Shown here in pieces: positions 9,196-17,776 of a stretch of DNA of 45,041 bases. The stretch's first letter is position 1, and each line of letters opens with the position of its first letter. Made by a program: the position numbers and the translations under genes. Below the pieces are notes generated by a model. That model had not been told where the DNA came from and did no database searches. It saw only the letters and a list, made by a program, of their open reading frames with translations. Source of the DNA: Microcoleus sp. bin48.metabat.b7b8b9.023. Lineage in GTDB: Bacteria > Cyanobacteriota > Cyanobacteriia > Cyanobacteriales > Microcoleaceae. Where the stretch lies: the NCBI RefSeq assembly GCF_013299185.1, contig NZ_JAAFKG010000064.1, forward strand, positions 1-45,041. Direction: 5' to 3'.

Positions 9196-9279
9196 GTCAA
9201 CTGTCAACTGTCAACTGTCAACTGTCAACTGTCAACTGTCAACTGTCAACTGTCAACTGTCAACTGTCAACTGTCAACT
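9196..9279 (+). repeat. STRR heptamer GTCAACT, 12 copies
   Basis: Twelve perfect head-to-tail copies of GTCAACT lie 27 bases upstream of the third glycosyltransferase. The 100-codon ORF running through them (9014-9316) is a by-product of a period of 7, not a gene. Such long perfect arrays are expected to vary in copy number between strains. Confidence 0.9.
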
Positions 9280-9306
9280 GTTGAACACTATTTTTAGGAG
9301 CAATTT

Positions 9307-10551
9307 ATGGGAATAAAACTACTGAAAATCGAGTTTTTAGAACCGATAAATCCGATTCGCGGACTTGAGAAATACGAAAAAATCCGCCTCTTGGTATTCT
9401 ATCGGGGAGTGCCTCTAAAATGGGTGGAAATATTAAACGATCCTTGGCAGGCAATTATTTCGGCAGAGCGGGTGCGATCGACAATTGTGGCACAAATAGG
9501 CAAGGAATTGGCAAAAGTAATTCTCCCAGAGCATTTGGGCTTGGAAAGAAAGCCAAATTATCCGCTGCCCCCAATTAGCGTGGTTATCTGCACGCGCGAT
9601 CGCACAGACTTACTTAAAGGCGCTCTGGAAGCAATCCTTGCTGTGGACTATCCCGATCGCGAAATCATCGTTATAGACAACGCTCCTTCCAACACCAGCA
9701 CCGCTGAATTCGTGGCGCGATTACCTGTACGCTACGTCAAGGAAGAACGGCCAGGATTGGATTGGGCGCGCAATCGCGGTATCGCTGAAGCCAGCCACGA
9801 GATTGTTGTTTTTACAGACGACGACGTGCGACCGGATGTCGGTTGGCTGCGAGGAATGGCTGCGGGTTTTGCTGACCCGGAAATTATGGCAGTTAGCGGT
9901 TTAGTGGCGCCAGCGGAACTCGAAACAGAGGCTCAAATTCAATTTGAATTCGACTATGGGGGAATGCTGCAATACACCCACTGTTTTAAAGTTGATGGTA
10001 GGCAGCTTTCGGCGAAGGGCTTGCTGTGGTCGAGCGCTTACGGAGTCGGCGCCAATATGGGTTTCCGGCGTCAAGTGTTCGCGGAAGTTGGGAATTTTGA
10101 CCCAGCTTTGGATGTGGGGACTCCGACTCGGGGGGCTGGGGATATCGAGATGTTTCACCGGATTTTGGCGAAGGGATACTCGACTTTCTACGAACCCAGA
10201 GCTTTAGTGTGGCACGTACACAGGCGCAGCGGCGAGGCTTTGAGCCGGCAGCTAAGGGATAACGGACGCGGTTTTGGGGCTTATTTGTTGACGTGCGATC
10301 GCAACCGTACAGTCAGCCGCCTGGAAATTTTGCGTTTTGCTTGGTCTGAGTGGATTAGCGGGTGGATGCTGAAGCGTTTGAGGCATCCGGGCTGGTTTCC
10401 TCGCAAATTGATCGTGAGCGAGTTGATGGGAGCTCTGCAAAGTCCTTTTGCTTACAGGGAAGCGCAGTTGCAAGCCCAGCGGTTGGCCGCTCTCCCCGAG
10501 GAGGAATTGCAGGAAGTTGAACAGCCGATAATCGTTGGAGGTTTACAGTGA
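9307..10551 (+). CDS. Family 2 glycosyltransferase with N-terminal recurring module
   Basis: The protein has 414 residues. Residues about 23-73 (YEKIRLLVFYRGVPLKWVEI ... VRSTIVAQIGKELAKVIL) form the recurring module. The GT-A domain starts near residue 89 (PISVVICTRDRTDLLKGAL), with FTDDDVRPD as the metal site, GAGDIEMFHRILAKG and WHVHRRSG. It is close in architecture to the first glycosyltransferase, suggesting duplication within the cluster. AGGAG seven bases before the ATG at 9307 supports the start. The stop overlaps the GTG of the permease gene (GTGA), so the two are translationally coupled. It probably extends the exported glycan. Confidence 0.87.
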   Translation: MGIKLLKIEFLEPINPIRGLEKYEKIRLLVFYRGVPLKWVEILNDPWQAIISAERVRSTIVAQIGKELAKVILPEHLGLERKPNYPLPPISVVICTRDRTDLLKGALEAILAVDYPDREIIVIDNAPSNTSTAEFVARLPVRYVKEERPGLDWARNRGIAEASHEIVVFTDDDVRPDVGWLRGMAAGFADPEIMAVSGLVAPAELETEAQIQFEFDYGGMLQYTHCFKVDGRQLSAKGLLWSSAYGVGANMGFRRQVFAEVGNFDPALDVGTPTRGAGDIEMFHRILAKGYSTFYEPRALVWHVHRRSGEALSRQLRDNGRGFGAYLLTCDRNRTVSRLEILRFAWSEWISGWMLKRLRHPGWFPRKLIVSELMGALQSPFAYREAQLQAQRLAALPEEELQEVEQPIIVGGLQ

Positions 10552-11339
10552 TCAAAGCGGTAAAACTGGTAAATCGGCGCAAAATTGCTCATTTTTTCGA
10601 TTTGCTGCGGGAGTTGGTCGATCGCGACATGAAACTACTCTACAAGCGATCGACCCTGGGGATTGCTTGGACTTTGATCAACCCGCTGTTGCAGTTGGCG
10701 GTTTTTTCCTTTGTATTTCGATCGGTAATTCCGGTAAATATTCCGCAGTTTTCTTCCTTTGCATTCAGCGGTTTGTTAATTTGGACTTGGACTCAGACAG
10801 CACTGTTTCAAGCAACCGGACTAATTACGGGAAATCTGGCTCTAATCAGACAGCCAAATTTTCCGACAGCTATTTTGCCTGTAGTGACAACTACCACCGG
10901 ATTGATTCACTTTCTGCTGGCGCTGCCGGTGCTAATTATCTTTTTGGCAATGGACGGAATTCAGCCAACTTCAGCGCTGCTTTCCCTGCCACTTTTGATG
11001 ATTATTCAATTCATTTTGACTGTGAGTTTAGCCTATCCCCTAGCAGCCATTAACGTTACGTTCCGAGACACCCAGCACACTTTGGGCGTGTTGTTGCAGA
11101 TGCTTTTTTACCTAACTCCAATTTTCTACGACCTCAAAAGCGTACCCAAAGAATTTCAGCCTTTCTATCAGTTAAATCCGATGGTGCCGCTGATAGAAGC
11201 TTACCGGGCAATACTGCTCAAAGGCATCCAGCCGAACTGGCCAACCCTGCTAATTCTTAGCTTGGTTGTGGCTGCTCTTTTGCCGCTCGGACTAGGAATT
11301 TTTAGACGACAAAGCGATCGATTTGTGGAGGAATTGTAA
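10548..11339 (+). CDS. ABC-2 type polysaccharide export permease
   Basis: The protein has 263 residues and six predicted membrane spans. It shows the Wzm/KpsM-type N-terminal pattern (LLRELVDRDMKLLYKRSTLGIAWTLINPL), and ends with a loop and span near YLTPIFYDLKSVP and a QLNPMVPLIEAYR motif. It forms the membrane channel that exports a polymerised polysaccharide with the ATPase encoded next. GTG start at 10548; GGAGG lies seven bases upstream and the codon overlaps the previous stop. The ATPase gene follows with no gap, so these genes form an operon. Confidence 0.9.
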   Translation: MIKAVKLVNRRKIAHFFDLLRELVDRDMKLLYKRSTLGIAWTLINPLLQLAVFSFVFRSVIPVNIPQFSSFAFSGLLIWTWTQTALFQATGLITGNLALIRQPNFPTAILPVVTTTTGLIHFLLALPVLIIFLAMDGIQPTSALLSLPLLMIIQFILTVSLAYPLAAINVTFRDTQHTLGVLLQMLFYLTPIFYDLKSVPKEFQPFYQLNPMVPLIEAYRAILLKGIQPNWPTLLILSLVVAALLPLGLGIFRRQSDRFVEEL

Positions 11340-13412
11340 ATGCGTAACGCTATTGTAGTTAACGGTTTAGGTAAGCGTTTCAACCGCTACAGTGCCGATC
11401 GACCTCTGACAATTATGGAGGCTGCATTGTGGGGTTGGTGGCGGATGAAACCCCAGGCAAGTTTTTGGGCGCTGCGGGATGTCAGCTTTACAGTTGCGCC
11501 AGGGGAAATGCTGGGAATTCTCGGCAAAAATGGGGCGGGAAAATCCACGCTGCTGCAACTTGTTGGCGGTATCGGCCGCGCTGAGGAAGGCACGATTAAA
11601 GTTAACGGTAGAATTGGCGGTTTGTTAGATTTGGGTGCCGGTTTTCACTCGGATTTAACGGGCAGAGAAAATGTGTTTGTGGGCGCAGTGGTGGCCGGTT
11701 TGACTCGCCGGGAAGCGGCGCGCCGGTTTGACGAGATTGTTGAATTTGCGGAATTAGAACAGTTTATCGACAGCCCGCTGCGGACTTACAGCACGGGGAT
11801 GCGAATGCGGTTGGCTTTTTCAGTGGCAATTCATACCAATCCGGAAGTCTTGTTAATTGATGAATATTTGTCGGTTGGAGACGTGGCTTTTCAAACTAAA
11901 TGTTTGAAAAAGATAGATGAGTTTAAAAATCAAGGAGCAGCGATTGTTTTAATTTCTCACAGTGCGGCGCAAATTCAAAAAACTTGCGATCGGGGTATGT
12001 GGCTGCGGGATGGTAAAATCATGGCTTACGGAGAGACGGAAATCGTAGTCGGCCAGTATTTGTCGGAAATGCGATCGGAAACTGACAAGCGCACTCCCAT
12101 GCGTCCTCCTCAAGTTACAAGTACGGGATCGGAATTGCGAGTTAATGAAAACCGTTTCGGTTCTTTGGACGTAGAAATTACGGATGTCAAAGTGTTGCCG
12201 GATGAAGAAATAGACAGCGGCGATACGATTACTATTGAAATTCATTATACGGTTCCGAAACCGATTGCTGCTGCTATTTTTGGGGTGACAATCAGTCGGG
12301 AAGACGGTCAAAGTTGTTTTGAGACTAATACTAATCAAATGGGGCGGTTGATACCGCTGGCGAAAGGTAAAGGCAAAATCCGGCTGCACGTAGACAGGCT
12401 GGATTTAGGAAACGGGCAGTATTACGTGAATCCTGGGGTTTACGAGAAGAATTGGGCCTACGCCTACGATTATCACTGGCACGTTTATCCGCTGTACGTG
12501 CGATCGACTGTACACCAAAAAACGATCCTTTGTCCGCCCTACCGCTGGGAGTTTGACGGCAAAATGGAGGTGCTGGATTTGCCAGAAACAACTGACAAAG
12601 TTCACGCTTTGAACAAAAATAATCCCAGCTACGCCAAGATTTCCACTCAGTTGAAAAATAAGCAGTCACCTGACTTTTTAATTCTGGGCGCTCAAAAGTG
12701 CAGCACCGAAGCTTTATACGGCTATCTAGAAAATCACTTGCAAAATATCAAAGAAGGTGCTAAGCAAGTACACTTTTTTGAATTGAATTTCGAGCGCGGT
12801 GTTGAGTGGTACAGCAAGCAGTTGACGCGGAGTGTCGCAGGTGACAAAGTGCTGCTGTGGGAGATGACTCCTTACTATATTTACCATCCGTTGGTGGCCG
12901 AGCGGGTTTACAAGTGTTTCCCGGATGTTAAGCTGATTGTGATGCTCCGCAACCCGGTACAAAGAGCGTGGATGCACTATCATTTAGAAGTGGCGATCGG
13001 CTGTGAAAAGCTGGATTTTGAAAAGGCGATCGCATCTGAACCAGACAGACTCAAAGGTGAGATCGAAAAAATCAAAGCCGATGAAGGTTATTACAGTTTC
13101 AACCACCAGCATTATTCCTACTTGTCGCGGGGAATCTATGTCGAACAACTCAAGAATTGGCTCGATTATTTCCCCAGGGAACAGTTGCTAATTCTCAAAA
13201 GCGAAGATTTTCAAAAAAATCCGGGAGATGTGTTTTCTCAGGTGTTAGAATTCTTGGATATCAAGGCTAGTGCTGTTAAAGAATATCATGCTAATAGTGC
13301 TGAGGATTACAGCAATATGCCTGCGGAAATAGAACAAGAATTAACAAATTATTTTAAGCATTACAATCAGGAGCTTTCTGACTTGTTGAAGGAAGATTTT
13401 AGTTGGAGTTAG
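11340..13412 (+). CDS. Wzt/KpsT-type ABC ATPase fused to a C-terminal sulfotransferase
   Basis: The protein has 690 residues in three parts. Residues 1-245 are an ABC ATPase with Walker A GKNGAGKST (62-70), signature YSTGMRMRLAFS (150-161), Walker B VLLIDEY (170-176) and switch His207. Residues about 270-415 form a Wzt-C-like beta domain, which in O-antigen exporters reads the chain end. Residues about 444-690 are a PAPS-dependent sulfotransferase with 5'-phosphosulfate loop GAQKCSTEAL (450-459) and 3'-phosphate motif RNPVQRAWMHYH (537-548). ABC ATPases of this class normally end after the Wzt-C domain. The fusion suggests coupling of sulfation to export (inference). ATG at 11340 directly follows the permease stop, with GGAGG upstream. 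Confidence 0.88.
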   Translation: MRNAIVVNGLGKRFNRYSADRPLTIMEAALWGWWRMKPQASFWALRDVSFTVAPGEMLGILGKNGAGKSTLLQLVGGIGRAEEGTIKVNGRIGGLLDLGAGFHSDLTGRENVFVGAVVAGLTRREAARRFDEIVEFAELEQFIDSPLRTYSTGMRMRLAFSVAIHTNPEVLLIDEYLSVGDVAFQTKCLKKIDEFKNQGAAIVLISHSAAQIQKTCDRGMWLRDGKIMAYGETEIVVGQYLSEMRSETDKRTPMRPPQVTSTGSELRVNENRFGSLDVEITDVKVLPDEEIDSGDTITIEIHYTVPKPIAAAIFGVTISREDGQSCFETNTNQMGRLIPLAKGKGKIRLHVDRLDLGNGQYYVNPGVYEKNWAYAYDYHWHVYPLYVRSTVHQKTILCPPYRWEFDGKMEVLDLPETTDKVHALNKNNPSYAKISTQLKNKQSPDFLILGAQKCSTEALYGYLENHLQNIKEGAKQVHFFELNFERGVEWYSKQLTRSVAGDKVLLWEMTPYYIYHPLVAERVYKCFPDVKLIVMLRNPVQRAWMHYHLEVAIGCEKLDFEKAIASEPDRLKGEIEKIKADEGYYSFNHQHYSYLSRGIYVEQLKNWLDYFPREQLLILKSEDFQKNPGDVFSQVLEFLDIKASAVKEYHANSAEDYSNMPAEIEQELTNYFKHYNQELSDLLKEDFSWS

Positions 13413-13425
13413 GAAAAAAGTTTTT

Positions 13426-13514
13426 AACCACAGAGGGCGCAGAGAGCGCAGAGAGGAAGATGAATCATACCTCTTCTTTCTCTTCCTCTGTGTCCTCTGC
13501 GCTCTCTGCGGTTC
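13426..13514. repeat. Dispersed inverted repeat CCACAGAGG...GCGCAGAG
   Basis: AACCACAGAGGGCGCAGAGA pairs with CTGCGCTCTCTGCGGTT across about 35 bases. This long imperfect hairpin is a family common between genes in cyanobacteria. It may act as a weak transcriptional pause in the operon. Confidence 0.65.
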
Positions 13515-13541
13515 ACTTAAAAAAGATCGTAAAGTATAAAA

Positions 13542-16013
13542 ATGAAACGAATATTTTTAGTAGGAGCTCCGAGAAGCGGTACGACAATTCTGCAAAGTTT
13601 ATTAGCCGCCCATCCCGAAGTTATTTCTTTCCCTGAATCTAAGTTTTTTCACTATTTATTGTACGAGAAGTTTGTGGCAAAGTTGCCAAGTAGGATAGAA
13701 GCTTTTTTCAATGATGAGATTAATCGCCCTGAACTTTTGGAAGGTTTTGATGACAGTCAAAGTGTGGAAGCTAAAGTTAGTTGGTTTGTGAGAGTTTTGG
13801 ATGGTTTGGCTGCGGAAGAAAACAAAAGCATTTGGTTGGAAAAAACGCCGGAACACATATATTTTATTGAGGATATAGAGCGCTTTTTGCCGGATGTTAA
13901 GTTTATACATATTTTGCGAAATAGTATGGATTGCATCGCTTCTATGTATGAAGCCACTCGAAATTTTAACGAATTGTGGGGTAGTGGTTGGGATTTAGAA
14001 CGCTGTATCGAGCGATGGAAATATGCAGTATTAACTAGCCATAACTATCTGGATAAATCTAATCATATATTGGTTAGATATGAAGATTTTGTAGAAAACA
14101 AAAAATTAGTTTTAGAGGATATTTGTAATTTTATTGGAATTGAGTATGATGCTGAAATGCTGATTAATTATAAGGAAAAAGCAGCTAAGCTGAGTTTGAA
14201 TTTACCTTGGCACCAAGGAATTGCCAGGGATATTCAAAGCACTAAGGTTCACAAATATCATCGAGTTTTTAAAGATAGTGAAATTAAAAATATTCTAACT
14301 CATATCGAGTGGGTAAATTCGAGAATTGCCTACAAGGTTACGGTGGAGGTGAGCGAATTAATTTCGGATATTAAGGTTCCACAAATATTCGATCGCCTGT
14401 GCTGTACAATCAAGTTAGCAGGTGTTGAACTCGAAGTTAGGGATTTGGAGCTTAATACTATACCAATCCTTTGGCTGCTCCTTCGACAATACAATAGCAT
14501 GGCTGGGCTCTTATTTCTACGCAAGTCCCTTATTGAATTGCCCATCTGTGACGGGATTGTGACGGGTGCGGTGTTGGCAGATGCGATCGCAGCCCAGTTT
14601 GCTTGGCCAATACTTTCACGCTTCTTTCAACACAATCCAGAAACTCCCCAACTGGAATGGACGCTATTTTTACAAGAAATCTGGAATCGTCCGAATTGGG
14701 TTGAGGCTAATTTTTACAATCCCGAAACCGCCGATGAAGCAGTCACAATCACTCTCGATGGAGACTTGATTGCTGTGGAAGTTAGCGCAGAATTGCCTAA
14801 CATCAAAGTTGAGCTTGCTGAAATTGACGTGCTGGTGACAGTAGGCGGTGTGGCGATCGCTATTGTAACCGTTACCGTGGAAAATAACTTTGTTTCTGCT
14901 CAAAAAGTGCGATCGACAATTACTCGACATATCGGTTTTGAGTTGTGCGTCGCCACCGTGCGAGAAGCTTTGTTGGGAAAACCATTAGATAATAAGCAAT
15001 CGCTGCGCGAGCACTTAACCTCTGCTGCCCAACAAAGGTCGAATCTACCCGACTGGTTGAATGCAAAGGGTTCTAGGGGCATTTACCCCCAAGATGCGGT
15101 GATGTTTGGTAGGCGATACGGTGCCACAGGAACCAGTATCAGCCGTCGCGCCGCACTCCCTGCCCAGGCGCTGCGGGAATTAACGAAATCAGCAGCAATC
15201 GCAGGGGAAGTGATAATGCAAATTCCCCGAGAAAACGAGTTACCAAAGCAATTATTTTACGCACCCGAAATCATTTGGCAAAAATCGCCTCACCGACAAG
15301 TTTCTCACTCAGTGAAACCTCAAATATTTGACATTGATAGCATTACAGAAAAACTCTCGATTCTCGCCTACCGTCGCATTTCTCCCGATGCTATAAATGC
15401 AATTACTCCGCAGGTTTTTGAACAACAGTTGCAGTATCTGAAAGAAAATGGTTATTACAGTGCAACTTGGGAAGATTGGCAAAATGCAATACTAACTAAA
15501 ACTCCTTTACCAGGTAAAGCTGTATTGATAACTTTTGACGGTGGCTATCTCGACTTTTTAACCTACGCTTTCCCTTTGCTAAAACGCCTTGACTTTACAG
15601 CCACTGTTTTTCTAGTAGCCGAGTCAATAGGAAAGACAAATAGTTGGGAAAAAGCCGAATTTGACCAAGTACAGTTAATGGAATGGCCGGAAATTAGACA
15701 ATTGCGGGATGCAGGGATTGAATTTGGTTCCATGTCTGCCACTTATCAGCCTCTGACTTCATTGTCCCCCACAGAAATTGTGCGCGAAGCGGCGAAATCC
15801 CGCGCAACTTTGGAACGGGGATTAGGGAAAACTGTGAGAGTTTTTGCCTATCCCTACGGGAATGTCGATGAAATTGTAGCGCATTTAATCGGAGCAAGTG
15901 GGTATAGTTTCGGTGTATCATATAGATCGAGTACGAGCAATTTTTACGATTCTTTAATGTCGCTACCCCGCATTCAAGTAACAGCAGAAAATTTCTGGGA
16001 ATTAGGTTTGTAG
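13542..16013 (+). CDS. Sulfotransferase fused to recurring modules and a degenerate polysaccharide deacetylase
   Basis: The protein has 823 residues. Residues 1-265 are a sulfotransferase with PAPS loop GAPRSGTT (8-15) and LRNSMDCIASMY (125-136). Residues about 283-361 and 424-479 look like two versions of the small module shared with the neighbouring glycosyltransferases. Residues about 600-823 have the NodB/polysaccharide-deacetylase fold pattern. The metal site is lost, however: the expected TFDDG reads TFDGG (664-668), and the HxxxH motif reads GSMSATYQP (729-737), with Met and Tyr replacing both His. FAYPYG (768-773) is kept. The deacetylase part is therefore probably non-catalytic, perhaps glycan-binding (inference). 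It lies downstream of the ABC pair and may act on the exported chain. Confidence 0.82.
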   Translation: MKRIFLVGAPRSGTTILQSLLAAHPEVISFPESKFFHYLLYEKFVAKLPSRIEAFFNDEINRPELLEGFDDSQSVEAKVSWFVRVLDGLAAEENKSIWLEKTPEHIYFIEDIERFLPDVKFIHILRNSMDCIASMYEATRNFNELWGSGWDLERCIERWKYAVLTSHNYLDKSNHILVRYEDFVENKKLVLEDICNFIGIEYDAEMLINYKEKAAKLSLNLPWHQGIARDIQSTKVHKYHRVFKDSEIKNILTHIEWVNSRIAYKVTVEVSELISDIKVPQIFDRLCCTIKLAGVELEVRDLELNTIPILWLLLRQYNSMAGLLFLRKSLIELPICDGIVTGAVLADAIAAQFAWPILSRFFQHNPETPQLEWTLFLQEIWNRPNWVEANFYNPETADEAVTITLDGDLIAVEVSAELPNIKVELAEIDVLVTVGGVAIAIVTVTVENNFVSAQKVRSTITRHIGFELCVATVREALLGKPLDNKQSLREHLTSAAQQRSNLPDWLNAKGSRGIYPQDAVMFGRRYGATGTSISRRAALPAQALRELTKSAAIAGEVIMQIPRENELPKQLFYAPEIIWQKSPHRQVSHSVKPQIFDIDSITEKLSILAYRRISPDAINAITPQVFEQQLQYLKENGYYSATWEDWQNAILTKTPLPGKAVLITFDGGYLDFLTYAFPLLKRLDFTATVFLVAESIGKTNSWEKAEFDQVQLMEWPEIRQLRDAGIEFGSMSATYQPLTSLSPTEIVREAAKSRATLERGLGKTVRVFAYPYGNVDEIVAHLIGASGYSFGVSYRSSTSNFYDSLMSLPRIQVTAENFWELGL

Positions 16014-16529
16014 TGATGACTTTAGTCCGCAAGAAAACTGAAGTGCTCACTACAAATAATAGAAAAATTGGTTCGTAGTGAGGACTTTAGTCCGCATTCA
16101 TCAAGGACTAAAGTCCTCACTCAGAAAAATTGGTTCGTAGTGAGGACTTTAGTCCGCATTCATCAAGGACTAAAGTCCTCACTCAGAAAAATTGGTTCGT
16201 AGTGAGGACTTTAGTCCGCATTTATCAAGGACTAAAGTCCTCACTCAGAAAAATTGGTTCGTAGTGAGGACTTTAGTCCGCATTTATCAAGGACTAAAGT
16301 CCTCACTCAGAAAAATTGGTTCGTAGTGAGGACTTTAGTCCGCATTCATCAAGGACTGAAGTCCTCACTACGAACCTAATTTATGATTGAAAAATTGGTT
16401 CGTAGTGAGGACTTTAGTCCGCATTTATCAAGGACTAAAGTCCTCACTCAGAAAAATTGGTTCGTAGTGAGGACTTTAGTCCGCATTCATCAAGGACTGA
16501 AGTCCTCACTACGAACCTAATTTATGATT
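16013..16529. repeat. Tandem array of seven GGACTNAAGTCC hairpin units
   Basis: A 62-base unit starting GAAAAATTGGTTCGTAGTGA begins at 16062, 16124, 16186, 16248, 16310, 16389 and 16451. One spacing is 79 because that unit ends in the longer form CTACGAACCTAATTTATG. Each unit holds the palindromic GTGAGGACTTTAGTCC / GGACTAAAGTCCTCAC. A degenerate partial copy precedes it at 16013-16055. It lies between two convergent genes and could terminate transcription from both sides. Confidence 0.9.
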
Positions 16530-16542
16530 GTTTAGATAATTG

Positions 16543-17769
16543 CTAGAAACTTTTTCTCAGCCGCTGCATCAATCCCTGAAATTTACGTCGCAAATAACCG
16601 CCAAATCCTCTGGAAATCTTCTCAAACTTATAATCAAATAAAATATCCATCACATCTTTAGTTTTCATGTACTTCAAATAAGAAATCATTTTATCCGTCA
16701 ATTCATCATTCACATCATCAATATACTTTCTCACCGCCAACCTTTCCGAAATATTCCATTTCCGATGGAATTTGCGGTGCATTTGGGTCTCATAATCCCG
16801 AAAATCTGAGCTTTTCCCATCCAAATATTTTTCAATGTATTTCCCAGCTATTTCGGCGCCATCCATCCCGTGTCTGATACCCTCACCGCCCAGAAAATTT
16901 ACTGTCGAGACAGTATCGCCGATCGCAATTATGTTATCCTTCCAATAAATATCCCGCAAACCAGGACTGTATTTCAGCGTCGAACCGTGCTTGTCAATAA
17001 TTTTATAATTTTCCGACTTCAAATATTCATCAATCAGCAAATCAATATACTGTTTCAGCGGTGACAAATGCTTAACCGTTTTGGCATCTAAAAAAATGCG
17101 TCCCGCACCAACTTTCAGTCTATTTTGTTCCATGGGAAATATCCAAGAATAACCTTTCGGCATCCATTTATCACCCAAAAAGAAGATTAAATCATTGGCA
17201 TATTTATTGTAAACTTCCGGTTCAACTTCAATTAAATATTCGATTCCGGTTCCCGACAAAAAATCAGGCTTATCATTTTCTTTGTCGTACATAATCGCCC
17301 TAGCAAAGCCAGTAGCATCAACCAAGACTTTCGTGGTAACTTTGATAAGTTTACTGTCAGATAACTGTTTAAATTCTACTGTGGTTTCGCCGTTGGCTTG
17401 GGAATGTCCGGTGTAGCGACAACCAAGCCAAACTTCACCGCCAAATCGCTCAACTTCGTCGGCTAAAAATGCTCTAAATTTAGCAAAGTTGAGCACAACT
17501 CCCAAACTTTCGGGAGATTCCCAAGTTTGACTAACTTTGCTAGTTTCAATAGTCAGTTTGTGCCAAAAACTGCCGATAACTGATTCGGGTAAATCGAATT
17601 GAGAGAGGGTTTCTAAAGGTGTGGCGGCGCTGGAAAAGTCATTTTTATTAAAATTGTCGTTTTGTTCTGCAAGCAAGACTTTGCGGCCGGATTTGGCTAG
17701 AATTCTTGCACAGTGGCCTCCTGCTGGGCCGGCTCCTACTATTACTATATCAAAATTTTTTAAATTCAT
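16543..17769 (-). CDS. Geranylgeranyl-reductase-family FAD-dependent oxidoreductase
   Basis: The protein has 408 residues. It has an N-terminal Rossmann FAD motif GAGPAGGHCA (12-21), a middle DATGFARA and a second FAD contact GDTVSTVNFLGGEGIRHGMDG (near 283-303). This matches the geranylgeranyl reductase/halogenase-like flavoprotein group (class A flavin monooxygenase fold). Such enzymes reduce isoprenoid chains or oxidise small molecules; the substrate cannot be read here. It is not obviously ChlP, whose sequence is more constrained, so this is likely a paralogue. It is followed on the same strand (upstream) by the retropepsin-like gene, with a 7-base gap. Confidence 0.8.
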   Translation of the reverse strand: MNLKNFDIVIVGAGPAGGHCARILAKSGRKVLLAEQNDNFNKNDFSSAATPLETLSQFDLPESVIGSFWHKLTIETSKVSQTWESPESLGVVLNFAKFRAFLADEVERFGGEVWLGCRYTGHSQANGETTVEFKQLSDSKLIKVTTKVLVDATGFARAIMYDKENDKPDFLSGTGIEYLIEVEPEVYNKYANDLIFFLGDKWMPKGYSWIFPMEQNRLKVGAGRIFLDAKTVKHLSPLKQYIDLLIDEYLKSENYKIIDKHGSTLKYSPGLRDIYWKDNIIAIGDTVSTVNFLGGEGIRHGMDGAEIAGKYIEKYLDGKSSDFRDYETQMHRKFHRKWNISERLAVRKYIDDVNDELTDKMISYLKYMKTKDVMDILFDYKFEKISRGFGGYLRRKFQGLMQRLRKSF

Positions 17770-17776
17770 CTTACTT

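Noticed and set aside
9014..9316. 100-codon ORF with an STVNCQL repeat
   Set aside because: It is the translation of the GTCAACT heptamer array; period 7 keeps the frame open by chance.
13403..13636. 77-codon ORF between the two sulfotransferase genes
   Set aside because: It covers a dispersed inverted repeat and the start of the next gene out of frame.
16013..16529. Considered as a CRISPR array
   Set aside because: Units are 62 bases with palindromes throughout and almost no unique spacer sequence; no cas genes nearby.
16543..17769. Considered as chlP (geranylgeranyl reductase of chlorophyll synthesis)
   Set aside because: FAD motifs fit the superfamily, but the overall sequence does not look like the strongly conserved ChlP, so no symbol is given.
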